A DNA stretch of 64,000 bases, from contig NZ_JANZKW010000003.1 in assembly GCF_027257935.1 (NCBI RefSeq), positions 124,001 to 188,000 on the forward strand. Reading direction: 5' to 3'. Made by a program: the position numbers and the translations under genes. Origin of the DNA: Chitinimonas sp. BJYL2. GTDB lineage: Bacteria; Pseudomonadota; Gammaproteobacteria; Burkholderiales; Chitinimonadaceae. The notes beneath the pieces were generated by a model that made no database searches, was not told the origin of the DNA, and saw nothing but the letters and a program-made list of their open reading frames with translations. This document shows positions 63,474 through 64,000 of this stretch, piece after piece. Positions within the stretch are counted from its first letter, which is position 1. Each line of letters starts with the position of its first letter.

Positions 63474-63501
63474 ATCCTAATAGATTGTGCAAAGCCGTCA
63501 A
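63474..63501 (-). promoter_or_regulatory. candidate cassette promoter (Pc-like)
   Basis: On the minus strand TTGACG, 16 bases and TAGGAT point into the array. This is the place where an integron Pc promoter would be expected. Weak -10; unproven. Confidence 0.35.
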
Positions 63502-63503
63502 GA

Positions 63504-63749
63504 TTATGAGGCCAACCCGTAGGTTCTCACCGAGGTAGTCTTGAGACCGTGCTCCACAGACCTCAAAGCCCAAATGTACTTGTGCTGGGCAGTGTAGGCA
63601 TCATCCAAATGGGTGAGACGGAGGGACTTTGGGTAGCCGAGCGCTAAAGCGTGAAACACTGTTAAGCCATGTTTCCTGATCTGGACCGTGACAGTTCTAG
63701 ACGGGTATTGGCGAGCGAGGGCGGGTAATATTGATAAAAAAACAATGAG
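63504..63749 (-). other. open frame without clear start, possible gene remnant
   Basis: An 81-codon open stretch with no ATG; a GTG would give 51 residues ending KTTSVRTYGLAS. The sequence looks protein-like (PSRTVTVQIRKHGLTVFHALALGY) but matches nothing I know and is not intI. The rest of 63,357-63,760 shows no gene. Confidence 0.3.
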
Positions 63750-63759
63750 TTAGATCGAG

Positions 63760-63806
63760 CTTGTAATCAGCAGGTCATCCGTTCGATTCGGATAGTCGGC
63801 ACCAAA
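63760..63806 (+). repeat. right att copy (47-bp direct repeat)
   Basis: Identical to 44,116-44,162. It holds the 3' part of tRNA-Thr without the 5' half, so it is not a working tRNA gene. It marks the right end of the island. Confidence 0.93.
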
Positions 63807-63810
63807 CCAG

Positions 63811-63842
63811 ACAAAGGCTTAGCCCTCCGGGCTAGGCCTTTG
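63811..63842 (+). terminator. hairpin after the right att copy
   Basis: ACAAAGGCTTAGCC and GGCTAGGCCTTTGT with a four-base loop, a near copy of the hairpin after tRNA-Thr at 44,167. This is likely the original tRNA terminator. Confidence 0.78.
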
Positions 63843-63902
63843 TTGCATTCTGGCGTTGTGAAAGTGGGCCCGTCGGCCTACCGGGTTGGCTTGATGCTGT
63901 GT

Positions 63903-64000
63903 CTAGCCGAGCACCGCCTCTGCCATGCCCGCGTAGAGGGGGATGCCGAGTAGGATGTTGAGCGGGAAGGTAATACCCAGCGACATGCCGATATAGAGCG
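63903..64000 (-). CDS. SbtA-like sodium-dependent bicarbonate permease, C-terminal end (partial)
   Basis: Only the last 31 residues are inside the window, ending LYIGMSLGITFPLNILLGIPLYAGMAEAVLG. The GxTFPxNxxLGIPLY pattern is the C-terminal TM of the SbtA/DUF897 permease family. It is the first chromosomal gene after the island. Confidence 0.62.
   Translation of the reverse strand, partial: LYIGMSLGITFPLNILLGIPLYAGMAEAVLG

Larger units (their letters stand above)
44116..63806. mobile_element. tRNA-Thr integrative element carrying an attC cassette array
   Basis: 19.7 kb bounded by 47-bp direct repeats of the tRNA-Thr 3' end. The integrase gene lies at the tRNA end, followed by excisionase-like and Rep-like genes. 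The remaining 16 kb are integron-type cassettes. The AT content is visibly higher than in the flanks. No conjugation or phage structural genes are present, so it resembles an integrative mobilisable or satellite-type island that relies on other elements for transfer. Confidence 0.9.

Noticed and set aside
44116-63806. Prophage
   Set aside because: No capsid, tail, terminase or lysis genes; only integration/replication functions and cassettes.
63760-63806. Second tRNA-Thr gene
   Set aside because: Only the 3' part from the anticodon loop onward is present; the acceptor 5' strand and D-arm are missing.

Overview
The window looks like a Betaproteobacterial chromosome. The dense GC-rich backbone (positions 1-44 kb and after 63.8 kb) carries a cytochrome c oxidase biogenesis locus in the order ctaC-ctaD-ctaG-DUF2970-ctaE-DUF2909-SURF1-ctaA-ctaB-SCO, together with bioC-bioD, accB-accC-prmA, queA/tgt/yajC/secD/secF and a YcgR-type PilZ protein. 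The genus cannot be fixed from the sequence alone; a Neisseriales/Chitinibacteraceae-like or related relative is an inference.

Region 1 (about 0.3-12.7 kb, all minus strand) is an accessory envelope-signalling block. From upstream to downstream it encodes a CHASE2-adenylate/guanylate cyclase, a FecR-like protein, a secreted caspase-family (C14) protease with an EF-hand-like loop and a DUF4384-like tail, a large lipoprotein, an outer-membrane beta-barrel candidate, a second lipoprotein built of two duplicated halves, a small outer-membrane protein, and a TPR-CHAT protease. Two different caspase-fold peptidases, a cyclase and unknown cell-surface proteins in one co-directional block suggest an undescribed sensing or proteolysis system.

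Region 2 (12.8-44.1 kb) is housekeeping: tsaD, a barnase/barstar pair, bepA, tpx plus a cysteine-free Tpx paralogue, a zinc-ribbon/DUF3426 protein, prmA-accC-accB-aroQ, queA, a phosphatase, tgt, yajC-secD-secF, a DedA protein, bioC-bioD, the aa3 oxidase locus, ycgR, an NAD(P)-dependent epimerase-like protein, a ferredoxin-reductase and tRNA-Thr(TGT).

Region 3 (44,116-63,806) is a 19.7-kb integrative element in the tRNA-Thr gene. A 47-bp direct repeat of the tRNA 3' end flanks it. At the tRNA end are a phage-type tyrosine integrase, an excisionase-like protein and a Rep_trans-like replication initiator. The rest is a cassette array: 28 full attC sites of about 96 bp, nearly all closely alike and all in one orientation, separating 28 small AT-richer cassettes read leftwards on the minus strand. 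Cassette products are mostly unknown small, membrane, secreted or DUF proteins (DUF4062, DUF1851/Tdi1-like, DUF3885, DUF6794-like, ankyrin, HEAT-like, cupin, zinc ribbon). No integron integrase (intI) is present anywhere in the window, so this is an integrase-less attC array riding on a tRNA-targeting mobile island. A candidate promoter and attI-like or divergent attC end lie at its right edge (63,350-63,501). One cassette is duplicated, and it encodes a homologue of a chromosomal gene at 16.3 kb.

After the right att copy the backbone resumes with the 3' end of an SbtA-like sodium-dependent bicarbonate permease.
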